Source: Alentia gelatinosa (Eukaryota; Annelida; Polychaeta; Phyllodocida; Polynoidae). From it: a DNA stretch of 64,000 nt. A model generated the notes under the pieces. The model was not told the origin of the DNA, made no database searches, and saw nothing but the letters and a program-made list of their open reading frames with translations. This document shows positions 1-12,466 of the stretch, in pieces (within the stretch, counting starts at the first letter, position 1; the number at the start of each line of letters is the position of its first letter). The position numbers and the translations under genes are program-made. Location of the stretch: NCBI GenBank assembly GCA_950022655.1, contig OX465579.1:52865950-52929949 (forward strand), written 5' to 3'.

Positions 1-1288
1 AATCACGTGCAGGAATTCGCCCTGAAAATGAATGCAATATACGATGATTTATTGTGAACATTCCCTCTCCATTTTCATAGAGTACACTGCACATTACATA
101 CAGGCGTTGGTTAAGCAGGCATATTACGAAATAGTGTCGCTGTTTCTTTCATCTAATTCGCATATTAACCTTGGCTAAGACTCCCTCCCCCGAGGACCCA
201 ATCTGTTGGGCCTGCTATGCTTTTTGTTTTGATTCAGTAGTATTCTATTTAACCTAGTCCCCGAATTACTTTGGTGTTGTCTCTCCTAGCCTGCACTACA
301 TTCTAACTTTTAAAAAGAGTTTACTGTAGCCTAATTATGTGCAACCCATAAACACAAAAGTCACTGTATTGCCTCACTAGATCAATATCATACACAAAAA
401 TATAACGATTATTCACGTAATTTGCGAAGAAGTGAGAAACAAACTTCAATCAAATTATTTTTATCATAAGCATTTTTTTTTTAAATAAAGGAACATACAC
501 TTATAAATACATAAATAAACCCGAAAGATAGATTCGACAGACTGTTTCATTCGCGTGAATGAGGCTCAATTTATGTCTTTGGTTTATACAAGAAAACATA
601 ATTTTATATACCGGAAATGAAAACAAGTATCTCCATCGAAAGTGGAAAACTGCCATGCCTGTAAAACCGGTGTTGGGAGACTCTAACCAACTAGTAAACG
701 TTTCGCTAACCACAACCATTTTCCCACAATATATGAACACTCAGTGTTAGTATAACAACAGAAATATGACCGCCAGACAATTCAAGCCACTGACACATAT
801 ATTATGTCTAATGTAACATTTCACGACAATCATACCCACTGACGCATGTAATGTGTGTAATGTAACATTTCACACGCCACTGTGAACACGGAGACTTAAG
901 TTGTACCACTCATGGCATGATCTTATTCGCTCCACCAACAATGAGTCAATGTTTGTGAACCGAGCTACGACCATAAATACACGTCGCCTGTTTATGTCTG
1001 ACTGGTCGACCACATGGGACACTGATCTGCGACTTTCTAGGAGAGGAAATTCCCCAGGGTACCGGTTAGAATTCGGAGAACCTTCTCCAGGCTTCTTCTC
1101 CACCTACACCTTCCGAGAACTAAAGATCATTGGGAATCCCCCACGCCCACCCAACTGAGCAGTCACCAGTTGCTCAGCAGTGGTCTACTCCATCGGTGTC
1201 GATTCCTTTATTACCTATATTCTGTTGGTTGTCAGTAGAGTAACACCAAATATCACCATTCTTTTTGTTAGTTTGTATTTCTCGCCTG
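1..1288. other. No gene seen
   Basis: AT-rich sequence with only short overlapping ORFs on both strands (for example 870-1158). None has a recognisable motif, and their overlap on opposite strands suggests chance. Confidence 0.6.
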
Positions 1289-1430
1289 TATACTGTAAAG
1301 CCCCGCTTAAGGGGACACCCTCCGTTCCGGGCGAAGTGTCCCCCTTAAGCAGGGTGTCCCCTTAAGCGGGGTTTTCAGTCTGCCAATGGTTATACAATAG
1401 AGAATACCAGAAGCAGGGTTCTACTGTATA
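1289..1430. mobile_element. Short pogo/Tc1-like MITE
   Basis: A ~140-bp inverted-repeat element with TA at both ends. The left end reads TACTGTAAAGCCCCGCTTA. The right end, reverse-complemented, reads TACAGTAGAACCCTGCTTC. Inside are arms at 1297-1321 and 1351-1375 that pair with one mismatch. The TACAGTAAAACC-like ends flanked by TA resemble pogo/Tigger-type termini, which is family knowledge. The element has no coding capacity. A related end occurs near 30,297. Confidence 0.6.
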
Positions 1431-3070
1431 TTCTATGCAAAAAGAACATGCAACTAGAGACATATAAACTTGCCTAGTGCTACATACATGTAGTCTGGCG
1501 AAATGAAATACACAGACTAGTAATACGCACGGCCTGAACCCACTTTGGGTGCAGCATCTCCTGCCTGACCTGCTGCACCTATCACAGGTGGTTGCACGTG
1601 GGTGGACGCCTCTATTACTTCCAGTTCAAGACCCACTTTCCAGAACCCAGCTGATGTGGGACTTCTCCCGGAGTTCATTTTGAAGAGTCTGATCACCTAT
1701 TTTTCAACAATGGTTACCTGAAGACTCTATATCAACATGGTTCAAATTTGACAAGAAGTTGGTGGTCATTGTCAAGGTAGCATCGGCTTGCGATAATAGG
1801 TGTTATGGCTACGTCCCTAAAATTTTCGGGAATCTGGATATCTCAGCCTGCTATCAGCTGTGATATTCTAGCTAGAATATCGAACTCAAATAGTTAATGA
1901 TTTGGATGCCTTTAAACTTCCATTTGGTCAATGGAATTCATGTGAATATTGAATCTAGACTTATTGCATGTGTGTTTCTCAGGTACTTCAAGGAGGACAG
2001 GTTGTGTCTTTGGCAACATGGGAAATGATTTACCTTAGGCTTTCTCAAGTCTTGAATTATGGACATTCGTTAAGAAATAAGACCCCTTTGCAGTTTATCG
2101 CCATCCGGTGAGGTTAGGTGGGTTAGGTGGGGACGTAGATATGTGCCAGACTAGATTTACCTGTACATTTGATGCCTCACATTCTTAGTATCTGACACAT
2201 CTACGGGAATCCTGTGTCACTCACGTTGTCTGAATCATGGTGTATTACCCTGGGGTCGGCACATTCAGGGCCAGTATGATAAATACATAGTCATGAGAGA
2301 GTGTGATTTGGGGGGTGGGGTGGGGGGGGGGGGGTAACTCTGAGCATTAGTAACTCACTCTCTATGAGTCACTATGAGATATAGAGAGCAGCTCAGTGCG
2401 CGTTATCTGTACCCTAACTGCACGGTATCTGCTGCCATGCGGTGTCTGATTTCCCGATCACTGTAATCCGTATCCATATTACTACATTCCATGACTGACG
2501 ACTAAAGGTACAGACTGTTGACCTTTGACCTTTGACCTAAGCCTGGGGGGTGAAGACCATATGACCTCTGACCTATGTTGAATACCCACCAATCCAACTA
2601 GCGTAGACCTGTATATCTGCACCGTATGGAGCGTCCAACATGAGGTTTAGGGGTTTAAGCTGTATGAATTTACAGCTGTTTGCAACTTACAGAGAGAAGG
2701 TTCAAACTTCTTAAGTGAGATGAAGAATACTTCAGTCTGATCACACTGTCTCCGAAAACTAACCAGTTGTGTGGAATCAGAAAAAGCTTGCCACTTTGCA
2801 TTCTATACACCTCGTTTATCTGTATGTCCACTCAAAGACGTATCTGCATTCTTCATCTTTGTCGGTTCAAGGATTAGAGAGCTTAAAGTCCGAGGTCACA
2901 TAGAAGTGGAACCTGCTAACGGTAGATGCATAGCGTGTATACAGAGCTGAGAAGTTCTAAGGGCGATCTATGGGTCAACGACAAGTCCTGTCTTCAATAA
3001 GTAAAGTTTGAAGTGACAAACCCACATTACCTTACACCTTCTCCATGTGAGCAGACATGTGGCGCTTAGG
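1431..3070. other. No gene seen; short G-run
   Basis: Intergenic-looking sequence with a G-rich run around 2311-2334 and a tandem TGACCT cluster (listed separately). No ORF has protein-like features. Confidence 0.55.
2519..2574. promoter_or_regulatory. TGACCT direct-repeat cluster (DR1-like)
   Basis: TGACCTTTGACCTTTGACCT at 2519-2538 is three half-sites spaced by 1 nt, followed by TGACCTCTGACCT at 2562-2574. DR1 of TGACCT/AGGTCA is the canonical site for RXR/HNF4/COUP-TF-type nuclear receptors. No gene is visible nearby, so function is speculative and a chance repeat is possible. Confidence 0.2.
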
Positions 3071-3355
3071 ACCAACACGTGCGGCGTGCGCCGGCCATGT
3101 ACAACATGTGTGATGGTCAGGTGCAACACGTGCGGCGCATACCAGTTAGGTACAACACGTGCGGCGTACACCAGTTAGGTACAACACGTGCGGCCTACAC
3201 CAGTTAGGTACAACACGTGCGGCCTACACCAGTTAGGTACAACACGTGCGGCCTACACCAGTTAGGTACAACACGTGCGGCGTACACCAGTTAGGTCCAA
3301 CAAGTGCGGCGTACACCAGTTATAGGTACAACACGTGTGGCGTGCGCCTGGCGGG
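3071..3355. repeat. 29-bp minisatellite with CACGTG in most units
   Basis: About nine to ten units with a 29-bp period, cleanest between 3150 and 3330. Each unit has a core of the form AACACGTGCGGC followed by CACCAGTTAGGT. The first units (3071-3140) are more divergent. Most units carry the E-box palindrome CACGTG. Confidence 0.9.
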
Positions 3356-6020
3356 TAGAACCCTGACATAATACACTACCGTATCGACAGTACGGTAGTC
3401 TACACTTTCTGAGTAGAACGCGGAACGCTTCCTATCATACCTCTCTACTTGGGTACCGATACCAGGGATAAGCATAACCCATAATTCACACATGCCAGTG
3501 GGGTTCTGAGATACACCCCGCGGCCTGACCTGCTATACCAGATAAACCCCTCGGCCTCTTCGCGCCTACCCCTCTCTCTAACCCTAGACAGGACCAGCCT
3601 GGATCTTACTCTACGTATCTGTGATATCTGTGACCTAGTATTTCTCGATTTCAGAATCTTCTCACTTCTGTCACCCCTCCCACCTCTCCTATCTAAACCC
3701 CTTTACTCACCCCATGCACCTTGAGGGTAACAACCTTAACAACGCCCTTGACCTAGTATTACACCCACTTACAGTTTACCAATATAACCCTATCCCCTCT
3801 CTCTCCTGTATTTCTTGGCCAAAACTTGATCCTTGCATCACAGAATAACAAACATACCCAGGGAGGTTTTATATATATATACCTGTTTGTAGTACGCTGT
3901 TAGCCTGCCTACTTTATATCGTAGGGCCTCGCGCAATTTTCTTTCGGTAAATTGTGCATGATTTAATCTAGACTAAATTCCAAAGCACAGTGATCATCCA
4001 CTCATCGGTGAATATGTTTCAGGTGCAGCTCAGGGCAAGATTCCGAACTGTGTGAGCTCCACTCTCTCTAAAAGTTCACGTTTCTACAAGTATGTGTTAC
4101 AGTCATATCGCGTCCCTCTCCACCTCACGGGCCACATACCCTCACCACTCCACCTACCCTGCCTGATCCCAGCTTTACGTCAAATACCCCCCTCTGATCT
4201 CCAGTCCGCGCTAGGGGATTACCTCTCGCCTTGGGCTGCTCTAACCATATGTTCCCAGCTGCTCGGAGTGACTCGGAGATGCATGCTACTGTTCGTAGCA
4301 ACTCGGAGATGTTTGAAACTACTCGTAGTTTCTCGGAGCCACTCGGTGTTGCCAGGAGCTACTTTATGCCTCTGGGAGCTGCTCTAAATACTGAGGCTTG
4401 TCGGCCTGCAGTAAAGTAAATACTGTATGAATGTCCTACTAAGAAAGTACTATGTAGGTTATATACTTCCCTTTATTCTCAGTAGGGAAGATGGGGCTAG
4501 ACGCCACATGGGCCTGGTGTGCTATCTAGCCCCAAACTCCCCTTACTGCATGCCAAGTATACACCTACATAACGGACAGTGGATTATAACATTTTTATCT
4601 TTTCATATTTCCTGGTTTAGGCACAAACATGCCCTTGATGGGCCGGTATTGGCCTCCTCCCGTCAGTGTTGGAAAGACTACGCCATCTGACATTGATCCT
4701 ATAAACCAGTAAGGTATCGTGCAGGTTACGAAAACCCGTGTTTTTAACACCAAAAGTTTACCGTATATTAGCCCACAATTCCGACATGGAAACATTTCAT
4801 CTACATAAATAAACCTAACCATAATCACGGATAGTAGGGGATTTTCCAGTTATTTGGTGACTGAAAATACTATCACTGTATTCAACGTTATAATCCCTGG
4901 TCTATCTTGTATCGAGAGGGAGGAGGGGCAGGGTGGGGTGTTGTAATGTGTATTTTAGCCATTGTCAACTGACCGACGAAAACGGCACCGATTGATTGAG
5001 TTCCTCTGTCAGTGGTGTCACCGAAAAGAATTGATCAGTGGTTACCGACTGCAGATCGGCGCTGAATAGTCGGCCAAAGGAAAATGGCTTTATGAGTGAA
5101 GCACTGCACGGAATAGTCGTGCTCGGAATGCACTGACTAAACAGCGTTTCCAGCCTGGTTCCCCACCTGGTCAGTCATCAATAACTGCTCACCTAACTGT
5201 CTGGTGAACCTGAGTGAGGCAGTAGGCTATTTAGAGAAACGATTGAGGATTGCAAAAGAAAGAAGAAACCATAAATCGAAAGTGTAAGAACGTTATGCGA
5301 TCTGCTTTCCGTCTGCAGTGTAAGGGAGCTAGATGGTAGGCATTATTCAATTACATAGAAAGGGAATTGTCTTTTACTGATCATAGACCCTATACTAACG
5401 CACTAGTCAGTAATCAGTAGTTTAGTGATCATTTGTGTACGTAGTCATTTTCCATGCCTGACAACTCTTATACTGGTCATTGGCAGGGAGTCAATGGAGA
5501 CGAGTGTAAACTGATGGTCTGTAAGCAACAGTGTAACATGTTACGGACTCGTGTTTAAAATGACCCAATCGCTAGGCCCTCCAGTTATATGCAGTCCATG
5601 AGCAACTCTGATGGCAGAGTGGAGTTGAACATGTACCCTCCCACCCCCTCCCTCATACACACACGTGGACGGTGTGCAGCGGGCGCTTCAATAACACTTT
5701 GGACTTGCTCAGATCGTGTATCATGGGGCATCCATTCAGGAGTGAGACTCTCTTGCCTGACAGCTCCAGAAATCCCGATGAGTAGCGGTAAGGTGGATGG
5801 GTATGCATAGGACTCAGAGACTGAGGCCGTCACAATGGACTTTTGTCTGATGGTAAGTGCCTATATAATATTTTTCTAAATCATCAAACTATAAAGATGT
5901 GATTGAATATCGTTGTCAGAGTAAATGTCAAAGTAAGGGTTTCACTCGAGAATTTATCAGGAATGTATTTAGGAGCCGCCCCTTGTTTTGTATCAGCAGA
6001 AGAGAGAGGGAGAAGATGCA
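3356..6020. other. No gene seen
   Basis: No supported gene. ORFs of 60-111 aa at 4052-4419 overlap in two frames. They arise from a short degenerate repeat rich in CTCGGAG (4255-4350). Confidence 0.5.
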
Positions 6021-6024
6021 CACA

Positions 6025-6350
6025 CCGATACACACTGCCCCACCCACCGATCCGGTCCCACCCACTGATACTCACTGCCCCACTGATACTGCCGGCCAAC
6101 TGACTCACTACCCCGCCCACTGATATTCACTCAGCCACCAATTCTCACTACCCAACCCACTGATACGATCTTACTCACTCACTGTCCAACCCACTGATAC
6201 TCATTAACCAACTCACTGATACTCATTATGTCTCATTACCCCACCTACAGATTCTCACTGCCAAAAACACTAATACTCATTGCCCCATTCTCACTGTCCA
6301 ACACACTGATACTCACTGCCCCATCAACTCATACTCATTGCCCTGTCCCT
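6025..6350. repeat. Degenerate CACTGATACTCACTGCCC repeat
   Basis: A low-complexity array of roughly 20-25-bp units built on CCACTGATACTCACTGCCCC, decaying toward 6350. ORFs here (5884-6123 and others) are read-outs of the repeat and not genes. Confidence 0.75.
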
Positions 6351-6930
6351 GGATACCTGCCACCACGCCCGCTCGGATCTTCATTGCGACCCCGGACTGT
6401 GTGGGTCTTGTACCTTCCCGACCGCGGAGCGGTAGTGCTGCGTGGCAAGTGCCGTACTTCAGCGGTGATGTGAGGAGCAGTGGGGACTATCTACTCAGTA
6501 GACAGTACGACGATGGAAAAGAAGCCTCACCTTTTTGGGGAGGACTCCGAAAGGTGCGCTGTTGGGCGCTGCACGTCGTAACGCCGACGCTGATGTTAGT
6601 CCATGTGTGTGTGCCGGTCCTGTGTGGCTGACTGCGTGTGGCCAGAGGTTAGTGATGGAGGTGTTAGCGTACTCCGCCTCCGACTTCTCGCTCTCCCGGC
6701 GACCGACCGCCCCCTCTCCCGCCAGGCGGCACTCTGAACGGCGCCCGTAAAGCCAGCACCACCTCGCGGCGGATCCCAGTAAGTAGGGCAAAGGTGAAGG
6801 CCACCTGATCCCGGGCCGCGTGGGTGTCTGCGGCTAGGAGGGGGCTGCTTCTCTGCACTAAGAATATCACCGCCACTGCCTGTGGCAGGGTGAGTGTTTG
6901 CCTGTGGGGGGAGAGTGCTCCTCATAACAT
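6340..6930. other. GC/CpG-rich patch
   Basis: A CpG-dense block, clearly richer than its neighbours and open in several frames on both strands. That pattern is typical of GC-rich non-coding DNA and also of CpG-island promoters. A donor-like CA|GTAAGT lies at 6777-6784 on the plus strand. No protein domain is recognisable, and an untranslated first exon is possible but unproven. Confidence 0.4.
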
Positions 6931-7084
6931 TGACCAGACTGGTAGAGGTCAGTCAGGGCTTCTAGTGATATGAACCTGATGGGTTTCTTCCCACTTGTGG
7001 TCTAAGATGGAGCAGTAGGTGATGTCAGCCGGCGAGTTTACTTCAGGCTTCTCCCTCACAGTGCTATTACCACTTCACACAAAT

Positions 7085-7800
7085 AAAGCCTTGAGTTCTA
7101 CATCCCTACTATCCTCATTAGGCCTATACCACAGATAGCCCAACAGCACTGTTCACACAACCCACTCTCAGTATTTCTTCACTAGACTTGTTACCACACC
7201 ACCCCATCTCAGATAGGCCACTATACCACGCAGACAGCTGAAGTGTTACCACACCACCCTTACTCATAAAGTCCTCACTATACCACACAGACAACTGAAC
7301 AGCACTGTTACCACACCACCTCATCTCAAAAGGTTCTCACTATACCACACAGACAACTGAACAGCACTGTTACCACACCACCTCATCTAACTAGGTTCTC
7401 ACTATACCACACAGACAACTGAACAGCACTGTTACCACACCACCTCATCTCAAAAGGTTTTCACTATACCACACAGACAACTGAACAGCACTGTTACCAC
7501 ATCACCTCATCTCATAAGGTTCTCACTATACCACAGAGACAACTGAACAGCACTGTTACCACACCACCTCCTCTCATAAAGTTCCCACTATACCACAAAG
7601 ACAGCTGAACAGCACTGTTACCACACCACCACCACCTCCCTCATTAAACCCTTACTATACCAAACAGACAGCTGAACAGCACTGTTACCACCCCACCCCC
7701 TCTCATTGAGCTCTATACCTCCACCAAACCCACCATACCACACAGATAGCCGGTCAGTACTCTTACCCCCTACACCCTTCTCACACTCTTCCAGTCTCAC
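7085..7800. repeat. 62-bp tandem repeat array
   Basis: About eleven units. A 62-bp period is measured directly between successive AGGTTCTCACTATACC copies at 7331, 7393, 7455 and 7517. Conserved parts are CTATACCACACAGACA, CTGAACAGCACTGTTACC and ACACCACC. Units are more degenerate at both ends. The ORFs at 7124-7324 and 7618-7809 are repeat translations. Confidence 0.93.
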
Positions 7801-9654
7801 TTCGAACATACATCTTCATATAGTCTTGCTTCTGTTATGTTTTCAACCCAAGGGGAATTAATATACGCTCTTTTCTGAAGATTGGCTATTTCTTGTTTTA
7901 TACCGTCTGGCTGTCACTGTTTTGTTTCACGGGAAATAGGAGCCAAATAAATGGCATGGTGCCGGGAGTAGTTTAACATCTGCCCATACAAAGAGTTTTC
8001 TATATCCATCAACAATGTAGAGTGCGTCACCCGTATGTTACATGTTCTACTCTCACAATGCGAGTATTCTCTTATTTGGAGGCAGCTGAGCGTAAGGTTA
8101 GCTTTATACTGCCTGATCGCAGGACTAGCTGGTATTAAGTTGACAAAGCTATTTCATGGTGTGATTTCACGGCAAGATTTTATGGTACCAGTTCATGGCA
8201 CAAGCTTGCGAAGTCAGGCCTCAGTAATAGTTTCAATAGGGTCTTGGCCAAGGTCCCATTTCACAATACAAGTTTATGGTGCCACTTTAATTCACGTACC
8301 CGTTGTACCAGTTCAGTGAACACCTAGTCGTTGATCAACCTGTTAAGCAGACCAATCCGTATAACCAATCACATCTCATTAGAACAATATATTCCGGTAC
8401 ATTCCCACCAGTTTTATGTATAATTTGCAGATTCAAGAAATCAGCTCATAGTACCAGTATGCTCATCGGGATGTGCCCCCACTTCTACTATTCTCAGACT
8501 CGACCAAAGACGCCTCCAGCATAGCGAGGGAGGTTGAGTTTTCCACGTAACATATAAAAACAAGATGCGTGTAGACAACAAGGACGGTCGACTTCTTCCA
8601 GCTCTACGGGATTTCCGGACATGAAGACGACAAGACTTTTTCCCTAACTTCTCCCGGTTGTGAAAAGCGCTATTTATTCTGCGTAAAAACGCCGGGGTCA
8701 AATTCAACATTTAAAAAAATTATTTTCCATTTCTTTAAAGCATCTAGCATACTGTGGTCTATTCACACAATGGTATTCTTTCTTTCTTATATATCTAATG
8801 TAAATAGGTATACCATGTCGTCTGCCTCCCCCCCCCCCCTAACAGCCGGTCATAGTGACCAACAAATGCTCTCCTTTCCTGTTCCTTTATTCACATTATT
8901 GATAAATCTTACTGATATATATATATAATTCATATACATACATATATATGTGTGTATGTTATAAAATATCGCTATATATTCTGACCTCATTCATGATGAA
9001 AGAGATTACATACATTGCTCACAATTGTTATCAATTTCATTATGCGTACATCTGTTCATGAAAACATGCGAAAATTAAGACAAATCCTATTCTACATATG
9101 TTCTCCTTTGTCCAACATGTGTACTATGCGCGACTCTCGATAAGAGTTTTGCTATTTTCACACCAGAGGGCAATGCAATCGATCTACAGGAAACTCGCAT
9201 TTTACCTAAATTAATCCTCCATAGAAAAGATTACACTGTTCATTGACTTGGAGACGAGTATACCTCTTTGTGCTCCTGTTTTAGGGCAAGGGTATGTTGC
9301 ATTACATTATAGAGAAAGAGAAAGCTACACATTTTCAGGCCGAATTCTGTAGGTAGTACGCCAGTGTGTGCTCTAGGGAATTGATATAGAAACTTGTGGC
9401 TAGGAGTCAGGTAGGAGGCAAGGAGGAACCAATCAGATTGGAGATGGCAACATCCAATGAACATGAATGGTTTGATGATCTGACAAAATGTTGTTCCTTA
9501 TCATATGCTATGGAGTATTATATGTTTGTAACGATGTTTTATTAGTAATGCTATGTTAAACAATATCCAGTCTTTTTCAGTAATACAACCATCTCGCCTT
9601 TGCGACCATTTTGGCCCAGTCACTTTTTAAAGGTAGTAGTAATAGTGAGAGTCT
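7801..9654. other. No gene seen
   Basis: No gene. It contains a C-run at 8828-8839, a TA-rich stretch near 8915-8950 and several short chance ORFs. Confidence 0.55.
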
Positions 9655-9965
9655 ACCGTATATCTCTTCTTTATGTTTTATGGCTTATATGGCAAATGTG
9701 TGTGCGTTGTGCTGTACTCTCCATGCTCGCAATCATTCATGTCCATCTATGTACTTTCTCTAGTTTACATTGTGTGGCTGTGTAATAGATGTGTCTATGT
9801 GTGTGGTCGTACACTCGATGCCTGCACATTGTCTACCTTTGTATATGTATTTCTCTATGGTTTGTGTTTTGTGGCTGTGTAATATATGTCTGAGTGTTGT
9901 GGCTGTAAGCTCCATGGTCGCACTCACCCTTGTCTACCGACGTACATGTATTCCCTCTTGTCCCT
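9655..9965. repeat. ~97-bp tandem repeat, about 3 copies
   Basis: GTGGCTGTGTAATA recurs at 9774 and 9871 (97 bp apart), with related GT-rich flanks before and after. The units also share the pattern CTCCATG.TCGCA and TGTCTAC. The 98-aa ORF at 9770 lies in this low-complexity sequence. Confidence 0.75.
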
Positions 9966-10477
9966 CTAGTAGTTGTGCCGTTATTCTGATCACGTTTGGC
10001 CCGAGAGACAGGGAGGGGAGGAGGAGGCGGGGGAGGCGGGGGTTGGTAGTAGCTAGGTCGCTATGAAGCATGAGATCCTGCCACTGAAACCTTGATCCCC
10101 GCCCACTACACCCTCCACACATCTACTTGCAGTCGTAACCTTTCATTAAGATCTCGTAACGAGAGAATCCTCCATTCAAAAAAATCTTCATCCCACTCTC
10201 CAGAGCTCCTCTCTTCTTGTATGACAGGGACCATAATCAAACATCTGCCTGTCTTCATCGCTGGCCGATGCATAGCAGTTAGCTTCTAATTAGATGTAAA
10301 TTGTAAAATATAGTTATTAGTTATAATCAAATGTATGCCCTATGTAAAAGACAGCTACTTCATAGATTACCAGTACTGCACTGCAACTACAACCCGTTGA
10401 GGATATATACACTGATACACAGTGCATGTAAAATGTGTACATGGCCGTGCTAAATACGAATATATCAAGTGTAAGTA
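9966..10477. other. No gene seen
   Basis: A G/purine-rich stretch at 10009-10045, otherwise unremarkable AT-rich DNA. Confidence 0.55.
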
Positions 10478-10747
10478 CACATAATTATCTCCTCCTTGGT
10501 ATTTTTCCCCATAGGCATTGATACTCAATGACCTTGAAATATTTAGAAAAAATACTCAATGGGGGATTATGTCACAAATGTTAGCCAATTAGTCAATGTG
10601 AGGAGTGAGATAAATTTAGAAAGCTATTCAAGTTTACGGTCAGTGCTCGATCCCATCTCGTTTGAATCTCTACCTAATTCACCGCCTTGTGAATTACTAC
10701 GCCATTTAAACTCGACGGGATGCGAGCTCTGACCGTAAACTCTCATA
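10478..10747 (-). repeat. Interspersed repeat with terminal hairpin (copy 1)
   Basis: Positions 10628-10747 form an imperfect ~50-bp-arm hairpin: AGTTTACGGTCAG on the left pairs with CTGACCGTAAACT on the right. GCGTAGTAAT (minus strand) lies near the tip. The adjoining 10478-10625 is, in reverse complement, homologous to 18,247-18,402, which follows the hairpin at 18,111-18,246. The two loci are therefore copies of one repeat family in opposite orientations. No ORF is present. Confidence 0.75.
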
Positions 10748-12320
10748 GGTATCATCTATAATACCGCATATGAACAGATACTTACAGTCCATAGCAAAGG
10801 TCTAAATACAAGTCACACCTTACAACGTCTCAAAACACGGTGTCACAGATGAATTAACATGAGTATAGTCACTGTGTATGTGGTAATCCTATAATGATGC
10901 TCTTTCGGTGAGTACTTTTACCAGTCTCCCATTGTTTTGTGACAATCCCTTCATGATGTTCTTCCAGTGGGTACTTATACCAAGTCTCATTATGGAGGAG
11001 ACACCTCTCATTAACATGCCGCATCTTCACAAATATTCATGATGGGACGGTCTGCCCATGATATACATGTACAGGGATTCATCAGGGCGGGCACAAAGGT
11101 CGTCAGCTCGATGTGTTTAACCCAGATAGAGCAACTCGCCTGGGTGTGAAAACTACCACCACCTCATCACCTCCGTGATGGCCTCTAACGTCATGGAGGG
11201 CACTGTAAAAACGCAATAGGACAATCATCTATCTAGTTTTGTGGGCGGTCATTTGGAGCCAACTGTTTCAGCGACATGAGATTCGAGTGCCTATGTTTTT
11301 TCAAAGAGTTTCGGAATCTGCGATATAGTTTATAACATTGTACACTTGTACTGCGTGCATCCATTTCAAAATGAGAACCCATAATGCTATCAATTCGTAA
11401 TTGACAACAAAGGTTAGATAAAGCGGGTTATTATTTGCGGTACATATTACAGAATAAACTTATATGACTTGTGATTTATGGAATATGATGCCACAAGTCG
11501 CAAGCGAGGCCACAGAGATATGCCCTCTATGGTAACTCGATAAAAGTGTCCTTCATACGATACTCTTACCGAGATCCGAACGTGTTATATTATATATAGG
11601 AAGCTAATCATAAATATATAAGACGGTTATATTTACTTTGTGTAGTATGGGATTCTGATAAGGCCATCCCTGGCTCAATACAATACACATCAAAAAGCTA
11701 TATATTCTGATGGAAGCTGATAAGGCAATAATGATAAGGTTAATCTAGGCTATCCTCATCTGAGGCCACATAAACAAAAGTCAGAGAGCTCGCACTCAAA
11801 ACTAGAGATTAGTAAATATCCATGTGGCTAAAATAACTAAATCTCATAATCTCCGGATGCCAGAACGTTGATATGACGTCATCATTACTGAGCGGGCAAA
11901 GTCCAACCTACATCTGAAATTATTGTTTGTGATACATACCGATCTCAATACGAAAAGGAGCTGCTATACAGAGTAGTGAATGCAAAATACAGGTTGAGGC
12001 TGAGGCAACCATAATCGTATATTCAATTATCTCTGCCGAAATGAGTCTAATGACTATAGGCATGCTAAGAGATGAACATGTGATTATGCTGCTTTGTCAC
12101 TTAAGGCATATGGAGTAAGAGACTAATGTTGATTGAAATTGGGTCATTTTGTGTCCAGTCAGATTATCGAGTTTCAAGCTGGGGTGTTGGGTATGATTGC
12201 CAGATAACTGTGAGTTATAATAAGTGAGTGAGTCTTTTAGGGTGAATACGTGGATGAATTGCACTCACACACAACACGCAGTTTGAGTCACATATCATCG
12301 AATTATAATCTTTATCTATA
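10748..12320. other. No gene seen
   Basis: AT-rich, with no coding signature and no long repeat recognised by eye. Confidence 0.55.
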
Positions 12321-12321
12321 C

Positions 12322-12466
12322 ACAATATTGACTGGTTTCAGATACAAGCGGCCGTATGCTCCGAGGAGTTGACGCGTAGTAATATCCGAGTGTATGCGAG
12401 GATATTGCGCAGAGTCAACTCCGAGGAGCATACAAACGCTTTTATCTGAAACCAGTCTATATTGTA
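12322..12466. repeat. Long near-perfect hairpin
   Basis: A palindromic structure of ~145 bp. GACTGGTTTCAGAT pairs with ATCTGAAACCAGTC, and GTATGCTCCGAGGAGTTGAC pairs with its exact complement (20 of 20). The tip carries GCGTAGTAATATCC. The outer flank TTATTATCCACCTTTT (12469-12484) is the complement of the flank of the 31.6-kb hairpin (AAAAGATGGATAATAAA). That places both in one repeat family even though the arms differ. Confidence 0.85.

Noticed and set aside
3071..3355. CRISPR-like 29-bp repeats
   Set aside because: Units are head-to-tail with no spacers. The size match to CRISPR repeats is coincidental.
7085..7800. CRISPR-like regular array
   Set aside because: The 62-bp period is continuous, with no unique spacers. 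It is a eukaryotic minisatellite.
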